A stretch of 64,000 bases of DNA from Amycolatopsis nalaikhensis (GCF_030264295.1 NZ_CP127173.1:317501-381500), one strand, 5' to 3'; shown: positions 31,353 through 41,317, counted from the stretch's first letter. Program-made: numbers and translations. The notes: generated by a model from the sequence alone, not told the origin.

Positions 31353-33134
31353 GTGGACGTGGCGAGTCCTGCGCGCGCCGCCGAGCCCGAGTCCGCCGCC
31401 GCCCGGCCCGCGCGGCCGCGGTGGCTCTGGGCGGTGCACGCCGGCTGGGTCGTCGTGCTGGCGCTGGCCACCGAACTCCGCGTCGGCCGGTTCGGGTTCC
31501 ACCCCTCCGACCAGGGCTTCATCCTCGCCCAGGCCTGGCGCGTGCTCCACGGCGAGGTCCCGCACGCCGACATCATCTCCGCGCGCCCGCTCGGGTCCGC
31601 CGTCCTGCACGTCGTCGACTACGCGCTGCCCATGCCGTTGTTCTTCGGGTCGAGCTTCCTGTCGATGATCGAGATCATCGTCGCGACGATCGCGTTCGCC
31701 ACGCTCGTCACGCGCCGCCGCGTCCTGGACTGGGGTCCGGGCATGACGGCGATGGTCGCGGCCGCGTCGCTGATCAACCTCAACGCCTTCCCGCTGATGG
31801 CCTGGCACACCGTCGACGGCATCGCGCTCACCGCGTGCGGTGCCTGGGCGCTCGACGCGGGCCTGCGCGAGGGCCGCGCCTTCGCCCGCCGCGGCGGGCT
31901 GGTGCTGCTCGGCTGCGCCGTCTTCGTCAAGCAGAGCTTCGCGCTGGCCGCGGTGATCGGCGTGCTCTGGCTGCTGCTGCACCCGGCGACGCGGGCGGGT
32001 TCGCGACGCGCGCTGCGGGTGCTCCTCGACCTGCTCGCGCTCGGCGCGCCCGGGCTGCTGTACGTCGCCTGGGTCAGCCTCGGCGGCGGCTTCACGGAGA
32101 TGGTCGAGCAGCTCACCGGCGGCGTGCCCGCCTACGGCGAACGCCTGCTCGGCCTCTGGCTGGAAGACCCCGAAGTCCTGACGAAGGCGCCGGTGCGGGA
32201 GCTGAGCTTCTTCGCCGCGATCGCCGTCGTGCTGCTCGCCGTGCGGCTGCCCGGCGACCGGCTCGGCGCGGCCGGGCGCGCCGCCTCCTGGGTGCTCGTG
32301 CTCGCCGGGGCGGCCGCGGTGGTCTGGACGGTCGTCGACGGCCGCTTCACCGGCTCCTCGCGCTGGGCGGACGTCCTGTGGTGGATCGTCGCGGTGAGCG
32401 TGCCGGTGAACGCGGCCGTGCGGCGGAAGGTGCCGTGGGCCGGGCTGCTCGTGCTCGCCACCGGGTTCATGACCAGCCTGTCCTGGGGCAACGACACGCC
32501 GACGCTGCTCACCGGAACCCTCGCCCTGACGGCGTTGCTGCTGCTGAGCCACGTCGTCCCGCCGCGGCCCCGCCTGGCGCGGCGCTGGGTGACCGCGACG
32601 GCGGGACTCACGGCGGTGGCGGTCTGCGGCTGGGTCGTCGTCGTCCGCCACGACCAGGCCGCCTACCTCGATCTCGGGCACGACCGGCTGACCGCGGACC
32701 TCGGCGACGTCAGCCCGGCGATGGCCGGGATCCGCACCAACCCCTCGACCTTCCGGTACGTCGAGCAGATCCGCGGCTGCCTGGACCGCTTCCCGGCGCC
32801 ACGCACGGCGGTCCTGCCGGACAACGCCTTCGCCTACCCCGCGTTCGGGCTGCGGAACCCGTTCCCGCTGGAGTGGCCGCTGCCGCTGGAGATCGTCGGC
32901 GACGCGCCCGAGCGGATGCTCGCCGAAGCCGACGCGCTCAACCGCGAAGGCGGCTACCTGGTGCTGTTCCAGACGGTGCCGACGCGGGTGCTGGCGACGG
33001 GCGGCCCGGTGCCGGCCGAGGTTCCGGCCGACACGCCGGTGTTCACCTACCTCGGGCTGGAGAAGGCGATCCAGGACCGGCTGACGGGCCGCGTCGTCAC
33101 CTGCGGCAGCTTCGTGGGCAAGTACGTGCCCTGA
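31353..33134 (+). CDS. Multi-pass membrane protein, GT-C glycosyltransferase-like
   Basis: 593 residues from GTG 31353 (GTG 31326 is also possible). About 11 membrane helices fill residues 25-440; a soluble domain of about 140 residues follows. The first loop after helix 1 has FHPSDQGFILAQAWRVLHGE with an acidic residue, where GT-C enzymes carry their catalytic Asp. The large C-terminal extracytoplasmic part is also usual for arabinosyl- or mannosyl-transferases of actinobacteria. Probably uses a lipid-linked sugar outside the membrane to modify envelope polymer. No exact family recognised. Confidence 0.65.
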   Translation: MDVASPARAAEPESAAARPARPRWLWAVHAGWVVVLALATELRVGRFGFHPSDQGFILAQAWRVLHGEVPHADIISARPLGSAVLHVVDYALPMPLFFGSSFLSMIEIIVATIAFATLVTRRRVLDWGPGMTAMVAAASLINLNAFPLMAWHTVDGIALTACGAWALDAGLREGRAFARRGGLVLLGCAVFVKQSFALAAVIGVLWLLLHPATRAGSRRALRVLLDLLALGAPGLLYVAWVSLGGGFTEMVEQLTGGVPAYGERLLGLWLEDPEVLTKAPVRELSFFAAIAVVLLAVRLPGDRLGAAGRAASWVLVLAGAAAVVWTVVDGRFTGSSRWADVLWWIVAVSVPVNAAVRRKVPWAGLLVLATGFMTSLSWGNDTPTLLTGTLALTALLLLSHVVPPRPRLARRWVTATAGLTAVAVCGWVVVVRHDQAAYLDLGHDRLTADLGDVSPAMAGIRTNPSTFRYVEQIRGCLDRFPAPRTAVLPDNAFAYPAFGLRNPFPLEWPLPLEIVGDAPERMLAEADALNREGGYLVLFQTVPTRVLATGGPVPAEVPADTPVFTYLGLEKAIQDRLTGRVVTCGSFVGKYVP

Positions 33135-33136
33135 CC

Positions 33137-34288
33137 TCAGGACGCCCGCGCGGCCTCGTTGATCGTGCTGAACACGTCGATCAACGTCCGGGCGACGTCC
33201 TCGCCCTCGGCGCCGGACAACAGCTCGCCGAACCGGACGCTCTCCGCGGCGATCTTCGCCGCCCGCGGGAACATCGCCGCCTCGTACTCGGCCAACGCCG
33301 TTTCGACGTCGCCGGGGTGCGCGGCGATGGCCCGGCCGAGTTCCGCGCCGTCCAGCATGGCCAGGTTGGCGCCTTCGCCGTTGGCGGGCATGAGGTGGGC
33401 GGCGTCGCCGACCAGCGTCACGCCCGGCGTCCGGTCCCAGCGGTGGCCGATCGGCAACGTGTAGTGGGGACGCAGGACCGGCGCGGTGTCGAAGTCGGTG
33501 ATCAACGCGGTGATTTCCGGTGCCCAGCCGTCGAACTCCGCCGCGACCCGCGCGGCGGCCGTCGCCGGATCGGTGAAGTCGATCGTGTCGAACCACTCCA
33601 TCGGCCGGGTCAGCGAGACGTAGGTGTGCAGCGTGTCGCCGCTTTCCCGGTGGGCGTGGATGCCCTTGCCCGGCGCGGGCACCATCAGCGAGCCGCCGCC
33701 GACCGCCTTCGCGGTGGCCGGGTGCCGGGTGTCGGCGTCGTACAAGTACGTCTCGACGAAGGCTTCGCCGATGTACTCGGGCCGCGCATCCGACAGCAGG
33801 GTCCGGATCCGCGACCACGCGCCGTCCGCCCCGACCACGAGCTCGGTGACGACCACGCCGGAATCGGCGAAGCTCACCTCGTGACGGCCATCCCCGAGCG
33901 CGCGGACGCCGGTGACCTTGTGTCCCCATCGGACAGTGCCTTCGGGCAGCGAGTCCAGCAGCATCCGCCGGAGTTCCCCGCGCTGCACCTCGGGACGCCC
34001 GCCCGTGCCGTCGTCGCCCTGCTCGAACAGGACAGTCCCGCCGTGGTCGAGGATCCGCATCGCCTGACGGCCTTCCAGGACCAGGCCGCGGAACTCGGCC
34101 ATGAGCCCGGCCGCCTCGACGGCGAGCTGCCCGTTGTAGTCGTGGATGTCGAGCATCCCGCCCTGCGTCCGGGCCATCGGCGACGACTCGGCCTCGTAGA
34201 CCTCCGCCGGAATCCCGTGGACGTGCAGGACGCGGGCGAGGGTGAGCCCGCCGAGCCCGGCGCCGATGATCGTGACTGGGGTGTGCAT
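33137..34288 (-). CDS. FAD-dependent monooxygenase, TetX-like
   Basis: 383 residues. The FAD-binding start is VTIIGAGLGGLTLARVLHVH; the middle GADGAWSRIRTLLSDARPEY and the late GDAAHLMPANGEGANLAMLD are typical of class A flavoprotein hydroxylases, and the wording is closest to the TetX tetracycline-hydroxylase group. Many such proteins in actinomycetes act on other aromatic or polyketide substrates, so resistance is not implied. AAGGAG precedes the ATG. The MocR regulator ends 86 bp upstream on the same strand and may be co-transcribed with it. Convergent with the membrane-protein gene with 2 bp between stops. Confidence 0.82.
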   Translation of the reverse strand: MHTPVTIIGAGLGGLTLARVLHVHGIPAEVYEAESSPMARTQGGMLDIHDYNGQLAVEAAGLMAEFRGLVLEGRQAMRILDHGGTVLFEQGDDGTGGRPEVQRGELRRMLLDSLPEGTVRWGHKVTGVRALGDGRHEVSFADSGVVVTELVVGADGAWSRIRTLLSDARPEYIGEAFVETYLYDADTRHPATAKAVGGGSLMVPAPGKGIHAHRESGDTLHTYVSLTRPMEWFDTIDFTDPATAAARVAAEFDGWAPEITALITDFDTAPVLRPHYTLPIGHRWDRTPGVTLVGDAAHLMPANGEGANLAMLDGAELGRAIAAHPGDVETALAEYEAAMFPRAAKIAAESVRFGELLSGAEGEDVARTLIDVFSTINEAARAS

Positions 34289-34374
34289 CCCTGTGCTCCT
34301 TCGAATTCTCGGTGACCTTCGAAGGCTGGCGCGGACCGCTGGCGGGCGGCGCACACGGCGCTGGCACGCGGCTG

Positions 34375-35697
34375 TCAGTCGGCCGCCAGGTCGTCCGGGC
34401 TGCCGTTCGCCAGCCCGGCGAGGACGTCGAGCGCCGCGGCCAGCGTCTCGACCGGCGGCGCGGAAACCGCGATCCGCACGGCGTTCGGCGCGTGCCCCGG
34501 CAGGACCGCGAACGCCGCCGCCGGGGACAGCGCGATGCCGTGGCGGGCCGCCGCCGCGACGAACGTCTCCGCGCGCCACTGGTCCGGCAGCTCCCACCAG
34601 CGGTGGTACGACGCCGCGTCGCCGCGCAGGCCCGGCAGTTTCTCCGCCACCACGGACGCCCGCTCGGCGGCGTCACGGCGTTTCGCGGCTTCGACTTCGG
34701 CCAGGGTGCCCGTCACGATCCACTGCGTCGCCGCTTCGACGGCGAAGCGCGACGCGGCCCACGCGCCCGAGCGGACCGACGACGCCAGCCGCGCGGTCCA
34801 CGCGGGCGGTGGCACCAGGAACCCCGCCGTCAGCCCGGGGGCGACGCGCTTGGAGAGGCTGTCGACGAACACCGTGCGCTCCGGCGCGAACGCGGCGAAC
34901 GGCCGGACGTCGTCGCGCAGGAACGTGTAGATGCCGTCCTCGATCACCGGCAGGTCCAGCCGGGCGACGACGTCGGCCAGCTCCGCGCGACGGCGTTCGG
35001 GCATCGTCGTGCCGAGCGGGTTGTGCAGGGTCGGCTGGACGTACAGGGCACGCACCGGCCCGGCCGCGACCAGGGCCTCGGGCACGAGCCCGGACTCGTC
35101 CGTCTCGATCGGCACCAGCTCGACGCCGAGCCGGGCCGCGACCGCCTTCACCACCGGGTAGGTCAGCGACTCCACCGCGAGCCGCTCCCCCACCGGCACG
35201 AACGCGGCGATCGCCGCCGCGATGGCCTGCCTGCCGTTGCCGGTGAACAGGATCGTCGCCGGGTCCGGCCGCCAGTCGCCGCGGGTGAGCAGCGCGGCCG
35301 CCGCCTCACGCGCCGCGCGGGTGCCCGCCGCGCCGATCGGGTGCAGGGCCGCCGTGAGGACGTCGTCGCGCAGCAACGGCTCAAGGGCCTTGGCCAGCAA
35401 CGCGGACTGGTCCGGCAGCACGGCGAAGTTGAGTTCGAGGTCGACGCGGGCGCCGCCCGGTTCGGCGAGCGCGGGTTCGGGCGGCGGCTTCGCGGCGCGG
35501 ACGAACGTGCCGCGGCCGACCTCGCCGACGGCCAGGCCGCGCCGGACGAGCTCGCCGTAGACGCGGGCGGCGGTGGAGTTCGCGATGCCGCGCTGGCGCG
35601 CGAAGCGGCGTTGCGGCGGGAGCCGGTCGCCGGGCCGGAGGCGGCCGGCTTCGATGTCGGCGGCGAGGGCGTCCGCGACGACGCGGTAGTCGTCCAT
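34375..35697 (-). CDS. MocR-type regulator (GntR winged helix fused to aminotransferase domain)
   Basis: 440 residues. The GntR winged helix (about 5-68) reads GRLRPGDRLPPQRRFARQRG. The rest is a fold-type I PLP domain with LFTGNGRQAIAAAI, PTLHNPLGTTMP and the PLP lysine in FVDSLSKRVAPGL. MocR proteins sense PLP or amino-type ligands and control nearby genes. ATG at 35697 is chosen because GAAGG is well spaced. Divergent from the O-methyltransferase and upstream of the monooxygenase; either may be its target. Confidence 0.85.
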   Translation of the reverse strand: MDDYRVVADALAADIEAGRLRPGDRLPPQRRFARQRGIANSTAARVYGELVRRGLAVGEVGRGTFVRAAKPPPEPALAEPGGARVDLELNFAVLPDQSALLAKALEPLLRDDVLTAALHPIGAAGTRAAREAAAALLTRGDWRPDPATILFTGNGRQAIAAAIAAFVPVGERLAVESLTYPVVKAVAARLGVELVPIETDESGLVPEALVAAGPVRALYVQPTLHNPLGTTMPERRRAELADVVARLDLPVIEDGIYTFLRDDVRPFAAFAPERTVFVDSLSKRVAPGLTAGFLVPPPAWTARLASSVRSGAWAASRFAVEAATQWIVTGTLAEVEAAKRRDAAERASVVAEKLPGLRGDAASYHRWWELPDQWRAETFVAAAARHGIALSPAAAFAVLPGHAPNAVRIAVSAPPVETLAAALDVLAGLANGSPDDLAAD

Positions 35698-35774
35698 GTC
35701 CACCTTCCCGCCGTCGGCCGTCCGGTGAGCATGATCCCACGTCGCCCCTTCGCTAGATTGGCGGTGGAGGTGCC

Positions 35775-36431
35775 ATGACCGACAAGACCTGGGCCGAAGT
35801 CGACGACTACCTCACCGGCGCGCTGCTCGCCCCCGATCCCGTGCTCGACGAGGCGCTCGCCGACTCGGCCGCGGCCGGGCTGCCGTCGATCGCCGTCGCC
35901 CCCAACCAGGGCAAGCTGCTGAACCTGCTCGCCCGCCTCGCCGGCGCGAAGACGATCCTGGAGATCGGCACGCTCGGCGGGTACAGCACGATCTGGCTGG
36001 CCCGCGCGCTCCCGCCCGGCGGCAAGCTGGTGACCTGCGAATACGAGCCGAAGCACGCTGAAGTCGCGAAGGCCAACCTGGCGCGCGCGGGCTTCGGCGA
36101 GGACGTCGCCGAAATCCGCGTCGGCGCGGCGCTGGACACGCTGCCGACGCTGACCGGGCCGTTCGACTTCGTGTTCATCGACGCCGACAAGGCCAATCTC
36201 GCGAACTACGTGCGCGCCGCGCTGGACCTGGCGCGGCCGGGCACGACGATCGTCGTCGACAACGTGGTCCGCCGGGGCGGGGTCGCCGACCCGGCGAGCA
36301 CCGACCCGAACGTCCTCGGCGCGCGGGAGATGTTCGAGGTGCTGGCGGGCGAGCCGCGGCTGGACGCGACCGCCGTCCAGACCGTCGGCACCAAGGGCCA
36401 CGACGGATTCGTCCTCGCCCTGGTCCGCTGA
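35775..36431 (+). CDS. SAM-dependent O-methyltransferase, catechol/caffeoyl-CoA type
   Basis: 218 residues. SAM site ILEIGTLGGYSTIWLARALP (about 57-76), ligand Glu in VTCEYEPKH, metal site FVFIDADKANLANY and DNVVRRGGV. These are the Mg-dependent O-methyltransferases that methylate catechols or phenylpropanoid/CoA substrates. GGAGGTG precedes the ATG. Divergent from the MocR regulator, with 77 bp between, so probable regulation by it. The substrate is not indicated. The stop lies 3 bp from the convergent PBP gene. Confidence 0.87.
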   Translation: MTDKTWAEVDDYLTGALLAPDPVLDEALADSAAAGLPSIAVAPNQGKLLNLLARLAGAKTILEIGTLGGYSTIWLARALPPGGKLVTCEYEPKHAEVAKANLARAGFGEDVAEIRVGAALDTLPTLTGPFDFVFIDADKANLANYVRAALDLARPGTTIVVDNVVRRGGVADPASTDPNVLGAREMFEVLAGEPRLDATAVQTVGTKGHDGFVLALVR

Positions 36432-36434
36432 CCC

Positions 36435-38348
36435 TCACCGCCGCGGCGGGCGCGCCTCGACCCCGGGCTCGGGATCGCCCAGCGGATGGACCGGCTTCCC
36501 CTCGTGGGCCGCGGTCATGAACGTGCGCCAGATGTCGGCCGGGACGACGTCGCCGGTGAGCTTGGCGCCGGTGGCGTCCTTGAGCCGCCGGTCGTCGTCG
36601 GAGCCGATCCAGACCGCCGTCGCCAGCTGCGGGGTGTAGCCGACCGCCCAGGCGTCCTGGTTGTCCGGGGAGTTGCCGTGCTCGGCCGCGCCGAACCGCA
36701 GCGCGGCCGGGCGGCCGTCGGGCAGCGAGGTGCGCAGCGTGGTGGTGACGTCCCGGGCGATGCGGCGGCTGTCGTCGCCGAACGCCGGGGCCGCGGTGTC
36801 CGGGTGCTCCCAGACGACCGTGCCGCTTTCGTCGCGCACCTTCGCGACCAGGTGCGGGGTCGCGCGCAGGCCGTCGGCGGCGAAGGTCGCGTACGCGCCC
36901 GCGATGTCCAAGGGCCGCAACGGATACCGGCCGATCGCGATGCCCGGCCCGATCAGGAAGCCGTCCTTCTCGCGCAGGGTCGGGACGCCGTCGACGGTCT
37001 CCGGGATGCCCGCCTGCCGCGCGGTTTCGCTGAGCGCGTCCGGGCCGAGCTGCTTCGCCAGCGCGATGAACGGGCCGTCCGCCTGGGTCCGCATCGCCGT
37101 CGACGGCGAGCACTTCGGGCCGCAGACCTCGGGGTACTGGAACGTCTCCCCGAGGAACTCCTGCCGCTCGGGGGCCGGGATCGGCTGGTCGAGACCGTAG
37201 CCGCGGCGCAGGGCGGCGGCGAGGGTGAAGGGGTAGAACGCCGACCCGATCGCGTGCGGCGTGCCCGCGTAGTCGCGGACGCCTTGGTCACCACCGTTGT
37301 AGGCACGCACGGCGCCGGTCTTCGGGTCGACGGCGACCAGCGCGCCGCGGAACTCCTTGGGCTCGTTCTTCAGCCGGTCCCGCACCGCCTTCATCGCGGC
37401 GTCCTGCATGCCGCGGTCGAGCGTCGTCTCGACCGTCATGGTGCCCTGCTGGAGCCGTCCCAGCGGGAAGCCGTCCTGCTCCAGCTCGGCGAGGACCTGC
37501 TGCTTGAGGTGGAACTCGTCGTAGGTGACGCGGCCGGCGCGCGTCTCCGACGGCGGCTGGACCTCGGCGCCGGGGTAGGCCATCGGCTCGTCGCTCTTCA
37601 CGTACCCGCGCGCGACGAGCTTGTCGCGCACGTACTGCCAGCGCCGGGCCGCGTGGGCGTCGCCGGAGGCGGCCGGGTCGTGCACCGACGGCGACTGGAT
37701 CATCCCGGCGAGGAACGCGGCTTCGCTCCAGGTCATCGAGTCGTCGAGCTTCTTGCCGAAGTAGGCGTGCATCGCCGCGGCGGGGCCGAACGTGCCGCGG
37801 CCGAAGGAGATGATGTTGACGTAGCTCTCGAAGATCTGCTCCTTGCTCTGCTCCTGCGTGATCTTCGTGGCCAGCACGAGCTCGGCGAACTTGCGGCCGA
37901 GCGTGGCTTCGTCGTCGCCGGTGGACTTCTTGATGTACTGCTGGGTGATCCCGGAGCCGCCGCCGACCCCGGTGAGGAACGCGCGGCCGATGCCGGTCGG
38001 GTCGAAGCCCGCGTTGTCCCAGAAGGTCGGGTCCTCGGTGGCGATGATCGCGTCACGCAGCTTCGCGGGGATCTGCGCGTAGGGCACGAACGTCCGGTCG
38101 CCGTCGGCCGGGATCACCTTGAGCAGCTCGGACCCGTCGGAGTACTGCAGGACGACGGTCTTGTCGAGCCCGGCGAGCACCTCCTGGGGACTGCGGACGT
38201 CGAGCACGAGGTAGGCGACCCAGAAGGCGATCAGCGGGACGCCGACGAGCGCGCCCGCGGTCCACCCGGCGATCTTCCGGATCCGCCGCCACCGGCGACG
38301 GCGCGGGGTGTCCGGCTTCTCGGCTTCTTCCTCGGTCGGCAAGGTCAC
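36435..38348 (-). CDS. Class A penicillin-binding protein with an intact glycosyltransferase but degenerate transpeptidase
   Basis: 637 residues: cytoplasmic basic tail, membrane helix (about 29-50), family-51 glycosyltransferase domain (about 65-245), transpeptidase-like domain (about 330-610). The GT domain keeps its key features: E105 in TEDPTFWDNAGFD, GITQQYIKK, RKFAELVLATKI, SYVNIISFGRGTFGPAAA. In the transpeptidase domain, SxxK has become S369-A-F-Y372, SxN has become SPS (414-416), and KTG has become EHG (556-558), although flanking text such as DAWAVGYTPQLATAVWIG is preserved. It should polymerise glycan but not cross-link or bind penicillin normally. Start at 38348 fits the cytoplasmic tail. 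Confidence 0.85.
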   Translation of the reverse strand: MTLPTEEEAEKPDTPRRRRWRRIRKIAGWTAGALVGVPLIAFWVAYLVLDVRSPQEVLAGLDKTVVLQYSDGSELLKVIPADGDRTFVPYAQIPAKLRDAIIATEDPTFWDNAGFDPTGIGRAFLTGVGGGSGITQQYIKKSTGDDEATLGRKFAELVLATKITQEQSKEQIFESYVNIISFGRGTFGPAAAMHAYFGKKLDDSMTWSEAAFLAGMIQSPSVHDPAASGDAHAARRWQYVRDKLVARGYVKSDEPMAYPGAEVQPPSETRAGRVTYDEFHLKQQVLAELEQDGFPLGRLQQGTMTVETTLDRGMQDAAMKAVRDRLKNEPKEFRGALVAVDPKTGAVRAYNGGDQGVRDYAGTPHAIGSAFYPFTLAAALRRGYGLDQPIPAPERQEFLGETFQYPEVCGPKCSPSTAMRTQADGPFIALAKQLGPDALSETARQAGIPETVDGVPTLREKDGFLIGPGIAIGRYPLRPLDIAGAYATFAADGLRATPHLVAKVRDESGTVVWEHPDTAAPAFGDDSRRIARDVTTTLRTSLPDGRPAALRFGAAEHGNSPDNQDAWAVGYTPQLATAVWIGSDDDRRLKDATGAKLTGDVVPADIWRTFMTAAHEGKPVHPLGDPEPGVEARPPRR

Positions 38349-38509
38349 GAACGGATGACGGCCGGACGGGTGAAAAGGTTCGGTGGAGCTTTGACGGGAG
38401 TTGTTCGAATCCTGTCAAGACGCGCCCCCGCTGCGGGCCATCTGCTGTTCGCGTCGTCTCAAGCAGGCGGGATTAGCGTCCGGACGCCGAAGAACTCCCC
38501 GGAAACCGA

Positions 38510-40426
38510 ATGAGGCAGATCATGCGCGAAAACCAGGCGGGCCCGAACCGGCGGTCCTTCTTGCGTACGGCGGGACTGGCCGGCGTCGGCGCGACGGCGC
38601 TGGGCGCGCTCGGCGCCGTCCCCGCCGCGGCGGCCGGCCAGGACCGCGGCCGGTGGCGCCCGGACGGCGAGAGCCGCCAGTTCACCGTGGCCGTCATGCC
38701 GGACACCCAGTACCTCTACTGGGGCAGCCAGAACAGCATCAACCCGGAGCCGCAGGAAGCGTCGTTCCGGTACGTCATCGAGCGGAGCGGTGCGCAAGGT
38801 GACAACGTTGTCTTCCTCGCCCACCTCGGCGACCTGACGCAGGACGCGGACGCGACGTCGTTCCAGGCCGTGGACCGGATGTTCAGAACACTGGACTCGG
38901 CAGGCGTCGCCTACAGCGTCCTCGCGGGCAACCACGACGTGTCCGGGGACGACACGCGCGGCACGACGCCGTACCTGGAAACGATGGGGCCGCAGCGGTT
39001 CCGCCGCAAGAAGTCGTTCGTAGGTGCGGACGCGAGCGGCTACAACACCGCGCACGTCTTCCGCGCCGCCGGGCGCGAGTGGCTGCTGCTGGCCATGGAC
39101 TGGCGCACGTCGGCCGCGGGCTTCGCGTGGGCGAACGACGTGATCAAGCGGCACCCGCGGCTGCCCGTGATCCTCACCTGCCACGAGATCGTCGCGCCGA
39201 CCTACGGCGACGAGGTCTACCCGTACGAGTCGGGCGATCCGGAGAACAACGCCGAGCTCACCGGCTACGGCCAGACCGTGTGGGACTCGCTGGTCAAGGA
39301 CAACGACCAGATCTTCCTCGCGCTCAACGGCCACTACTGGCCCTCGGGCCGGATGACGAAGCAGAACTCCGCGGGCCACGACGTGCACCTGCACATCACG
39401 AACTACCAGAACCGCTACATGAGCGGCGGCGGCATGCTGCGCCTCTACCACTTCGACCTCGACCGGAACACCATCGACGTCGAGACGGTCTCGCCGTGGA
39501 TCCTCGAGAAGGACCCCGCGGAACGCAACCGCCTGGAGGCGCTGGAGTCGCGGCTCACCACGTCCGTCGACCGCTTCTCGATGCCGTTCGACTTCGAGCA
39601 GCGCTTCTCCGGCTTCATCCCGGTACCGGTCCGCCCGGCGCGCCCGGCCGCGAAGGTGCTCGTGCCCGGCACGCTGGCGTACTGGCGTTTCGACGGCGTC
39701 GGCGCGAACGGCAGCCCCGTCACCGCCGGGCAGCGGGTGCGCGACCTGTCGGGCCGCGGCAACGACCTCACGCCGCAGTCCGTCACCGGCACCGCGCCCG
39801 ACGCGCTGGTCTGGACCGACGACCACCACCCGGACCAGCCGGGCCACGCCGCCTTGCGGTTCACCGGCGGCAAGAACCCGCTGCACGGCGCGTATCTCAC
39901 GACCGGGCCGCGGGCGCCGCTGAACACCGAGACGTTCGAGCGCGGCTACACCATCGAGACGTTCGTGAAGATCCCGCGCGACTGGGACGGCGGCAACAAC
40001 GGCAACATGCCCGTCCTGGTCCGCCGGGGTGCGGCCGGCGACGCGGGCAAGCACGGCAAGAACACCGACCCGAAGGAGCCGGTGGCCCAGCTCATGACCA
40101 CGAACAACGGCCGTGAGGTGCAGTTCAACCACTACCCGCTCAGCCAGACCTACCCGACCACCAACTGGAGCCACGGCCTGCCCGAAGACCAGTGGTGGCA
40201 CATCGCGGTCGTCAACGACGGGCACCACACCAAGCTGTACGTCGAGAGCGCCCTGGTGGCCGACAACCCCTCCACCGACTCCGTCGGCATCGCCTCGCTG
40301 GGCCTCCCCTGGCTCCTCGGCGGCCACGAGTACGGCGGCGCACTCGACAACGTGTTCCACGGCTGGATCGGCGACGTCCGGATCGTCGGCCGGGCCCTGC
40401 GGCTGGAGGAGTTCCTGACCCGCTGA
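38510..40426 (+). CDS. Tat-exported metallophosphoesterase with LamG-like domain
   Basis: 638 residues. The N-terminus has a twin-arginine signal (NRRSFLRTAGLAGVGATALG). The phosphoesterase domain (about 55-370) shows the metal motifs VAVMPDTQY, AHLGDLTQD, AGNHDVSG, TCHE and NGHYW. The C-terminal concanavalin-like LamG domain (about 380-635) includes LAYWRFDGVG and WWHIAVVNDGHHTKLYVE. It is probably secreted and acts on phosphoesters or a surface glycan. ATG 38510 is used; ATG 38522 with GAGG upstream is an equal choice. Confidence 0.87.
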   Translation: MRQIMRENQAGPNRRSFLRTAGLAGVGATALGALGAVPAAAAGQDRGRWRPDGESRQFTVAVMPDTQYLYWGSQNSINPEPQEASFRYVIERSGAQGDNVVFLAHLGDLTQDADATSFQAVDRMFRTLDSAGVAYSVLAGNHDVSGDDTRGTTPYLETMGPQRFRRKKSFVGADASGYNTAHVFRAAGREWLLLAMDWRTSAAGFAWANDVIKRHPRLPVILTCHEIVAPTYGDEVYPYESGDPENNAELTGYGQTVWDSLVKDNDQIFLALNGHYWPSGRMTKQNSAGHDVHLHITNYQNRYMSGGGMLRLYHFDLDRNTIDVETVSPWILEKDPAERNRLEALESRLTTSVDRFSMPFDFEQRFSGFIPVPVRPARPAAKVLVPGTLAYWRFDGVGANGSPVTAGQRVRDLSGRGNDLTPQSVTGTAPDALVWTDDHHPDQPGHAALRFTGGKNPLHGAYLTTGPRAPLNTETFERGYTIETFVKIPRDWDGGNNGNMPVLVRRGAAGDAGKHGKNTDPKEPVAQLMTTNNGREVQFNHYPLSQTYPTTNWSHGLPEDQWWHIAVVNDGHHTKLYVESALVADNPSTDSVGIASLGLPWLLGGHEYGGALDNVFHGWIGDVRIVGRALRLEEFLTR

Positions 40427-40442
40427 CCCCGTCGCCGCCCGG

Positions 40443-41162
40443 TCAGGACAGGAAGGCGCGCAGGAGGGACGCCGTGCCCTCGATGTGCTCCGCCATGGCC
40501 TGCCGGGCGGCCGGGGCGTCCCCGGCGAGGATCGCGTCCACGATCGCCTCGTGCTGGGCGTTGGAGTGCTCGAGGTTCGGCGGCAGCAGCGGGATGCGGT
40601 CGAGCAGCTGGTTGACGCGGGTGCGGGCGTCGGCCATCGCCGTGGTCAGCGACCCGGACGCGGTCACCTCGGCGATCGCCAGGTGCAGGCGTGAATCCTT
40701 GCGGCGGTAGTCGTCGAGGCTCGCCCCGGCCGCTTCGGCGAGGGTGCCGGTGAGGTGCTGCCGGTCGGCGGGGCTGAGCGACCGGGCGGCGGCCATCTCC
40801 GCGGCCCCGGTCTCGAGGACGTACCGGAGGCTGAGGGCGTCTTCGAGGGCGACGGCGTCGACCTCGCCGCCTGGTTCCGGCGGGGCGGGCAGGGTGTCGT
40901 GCACGAAGGTGCCGCCGTAGCGGCCTCGCCGTGACTCGACGTAACCGGCGTCGGAGAGCGCCCGGATGGCTTCGCGCAGCGTGACGCGGCTGACCCCGAG
41001 CCGTTCGGCGAGCTCCCGCTCCGACGGCAGCCGTTCCCCGGCCCCGACGACCCCGAGCCGGATGGCCTGCAGCAGCCGCTCGACGGTCTCCTCGAAGGCG
41101 TTGCCCGCGCGAACCGGCCGGAACAGCGCTTCGCCGGCATTCACCACCGAGGTCGACTCCAT
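40443..41162 (-). CDS. GntR-family regulator with FCD domain
   Basis: 239 residues. The winged helix (about 22-95) reads GAGERLPSERELAERLGVSR then VTLREAIRALSDAGYVE; the FCD domain (about 110-235) includes DSRLHLAIAEV and NAQHEAIVDAIL. A repressor of a metabolic operon by family; no divergent catabolic gene is adjacent, so the target is unclear. Convergent with the phosphoesterase gene. Confidence 0.84.
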   Translation of the reverse strand: MESTSVVNAGEALFRPVRAGNAFEETVERLLQAIRLGVVGAGERLPSERELAERLGVSRVTLREAIRALSDAGYVESRRGRYGGTFVHDTLPAPPEPGGEVDAVALEDALSLRYVLETGAAEMAAARSLSPADRQHLTGTLAEAAGASLDDYRRKDSRLHLAIAEVTASGSLTTAMADARTRVNQLLDRIPLLPPNLEHSNAQHEAIVDAILAGDAPAARQAMAEHIEGTASLLRAFLS

Positions 41163-41317
41163 CCCGCGAGTTTAGGCCGCGGCGCACCTTCGGAGTGGCC
41201 GCGGGCTCGCGCGGCGGTCACACTGTGTTCGCGGTGCGGAAAACCGGTGGATCCGGACGGCCACGGTCGGCGACGATGGGACCACGGACACCGAACATCG
41301 ACGCAGGGGGCGATCCG

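Noticed and set aside
33137..34288. Tetracycline resistance gene
   Set aside because: Only family-level resemblance to TetX; many class A hydroxylases look alike, so a resistance role is not claimed.
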